Assembly (NCBI GenBank): GCA_002294005.1
Contig: DBEH01000038.1
Location: 1-24,832 of the forward strand
Origin: Firmicutes bacterium UBA911
GTDB lineage: Bacteria > Bacillota > Desulfotomaculia > Desulfotomaculales > Desulforudaceae
Length of the DNA stretch: 24,832 nucleotides
Reading direction: 5' to 3'
The notes below the pieces were generated by a model. The model searched no databases. It had not been told where the DNA came from and worked only from the letters and a program-made list of their open reading frames with translations. Of this stretch, positions 24,430-24,832 are shown piece after piece. Position 1 is the stretch's first letter; each line of letters begins with the position of its first letter. The translations under genes and the position numbers were made by a program.

Positions 24430-24466
24430 GCTTTTTACCGGGAGGCGATTTGGACGTCTACAAAAT

Positions 24467-24489
24467 AAGGCCCGGTGTTCCCGGGCCTT
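24467..24489 (-). terminator. Hairpin, possible terminator of a lost minus-strand gene
   Basis: AAGGCCCGG (24467-24475) and CCGGGCCTT (24481-24489) form a 9-bp perfect stem with a 5-base loop. On the minus strand ATTTTG follows. It is about 100 bp beyond the LysM remnant, as its terminator might be. Confidence 0.6.
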
Positions 24490-24586
24490 TGGTGCGCTTC
24501 CGGGGGCCCGCAGGCCGCCGGATAGTCGCCTCCCCTTCTCTTTTTATACCGCCATTATACTCCAACGTCTGGCAATTGTGCTTCAT

Positions 24587-24667
24587 CTACGGCACGCACA
24601 GGGTGTCGAACGGAAAGAGCACTTCCGGATCGGGAATATGCGGGTTGGCGGCGATAAGTGCCTCCGC
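24587..24667 (-). pseudogene. Remnant of a LysM domain
   Basis: Between an in-frame TAA (24668-24670) and TAG (24587-24589) the minus strand encodes AEALIAANPHIPDPEVLFP then FDTLCVP, which is the second half of a LysM peptidoglycan-binding repeat (pattern: IxxANPxIxDPxxIxPGQxLxVP). The first half (PGDTL...) is not found upstream in any frame up to the window end, so this is a decayed fragment of an envelope or spore-coat protein gene. The rest, 24668-24832, shows no recognised gene. Confidence 0.65.
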
Positions 24668-24832
24668 TTAACTATATGCCGCAGCCGCCAACCGGTGGGT
24701 TTGGCCGGTTCCTGCAGGAAACAAGAGGGCGGTTGTAGAAAGACTGGAGAAACACAAGCTTGCAGTTCGGGAGCGGCGTGGAGCCTGGAGTAGGATATGA
24801 GCGCCCCGCGCCGGTCAAGTCCAAATTGTGGT

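Noticed and set aside
24797..24832. ATG at 24797 with GGAGTAGGAT as the start of a gene leaving the window
   Set aside because: Only twelve codons are visible (SAPRRSSPNCG after Met); too little to support a gene.

Overview
The window looks like chromosome of a high-GC, Gram-positive, probably anaerobic Firmicute of the Peptococcaceae / Desulforudis type. Support comes from groES-groEL behind a perfect CIRCE operator, purine-rich Shine-Dalgarno sites with many TTG and GTG starts, a 7TM histidine kinase, Fn3 plus copper-amine-oxidase-N stalk proteins typical of clostridial envelopes, and fdhD. The taxon is inferred; there is no rRNA or tRNA gene to fix it.

Layout. 1-3386 (+): a sensory operon with a left-truncated sensor whose kinase core is degenerate, a NarL-type response regulator and a complete 7TM-PAS histidine kinase. 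3547-6639 (+): a lipoprotein and two paralogous secreted Fn3/copper-amine-oxidase-N proteins, the second frameshifted; then about 200 nt of hairpins ending in a strong terminator. 7068-11188 (+): a damage-tolerance cassette of ImuB-like Y-family protein, DUF6504 protein and DnaE2. 11285-11581 (-): zinc-ribbon protein. 11802-13398 (+): tsaD, apparently leaderless, overlapping a 5-formyl-THF cyclo-ligase gene. 13358-14104 (-): fdhD, divergent from a 65-residue CxxxC protein. 14701-16858 (+): CIRCE-groES-groEL-terminator. 16934-17800 (+): two unrecognised proteins. 17832-19489 (-): a CorC/HlyC-family membrane protein behind the wreck of a paralogue. 19663-22358 (-): cNMP/CBS/DUF294 nucleotidyltransferase-like protein plus a DnaQ-like exonuclease. 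22714-24356 (-): a cation diffusion facilitator and a DUF2301 membrane protein. Right edge: a LysM remnant and a hairpin.

The recurring theme is familiar proteins that have lost the residues that should make them work. The first sensor lacks the phospho-accepting His and the ATPase domain. DnaE2 lacks about 125 residues including the PDxDxD catalytic motif, although its PHP domain, third palm Asp and C-terminal OB-like region remain. FdhD lacks its CxxC loop. With one frameshifted gene and two remnants, this suggests either a lineage shedding functions or some proteins repurposed as non-catalytic partners. The best candidates for something new are the DnaE2 without a polymerase active site, still in a tight cassette with a clamp-binding ImuB-like protein, and the pseudokinase/regulator/kinase trio.
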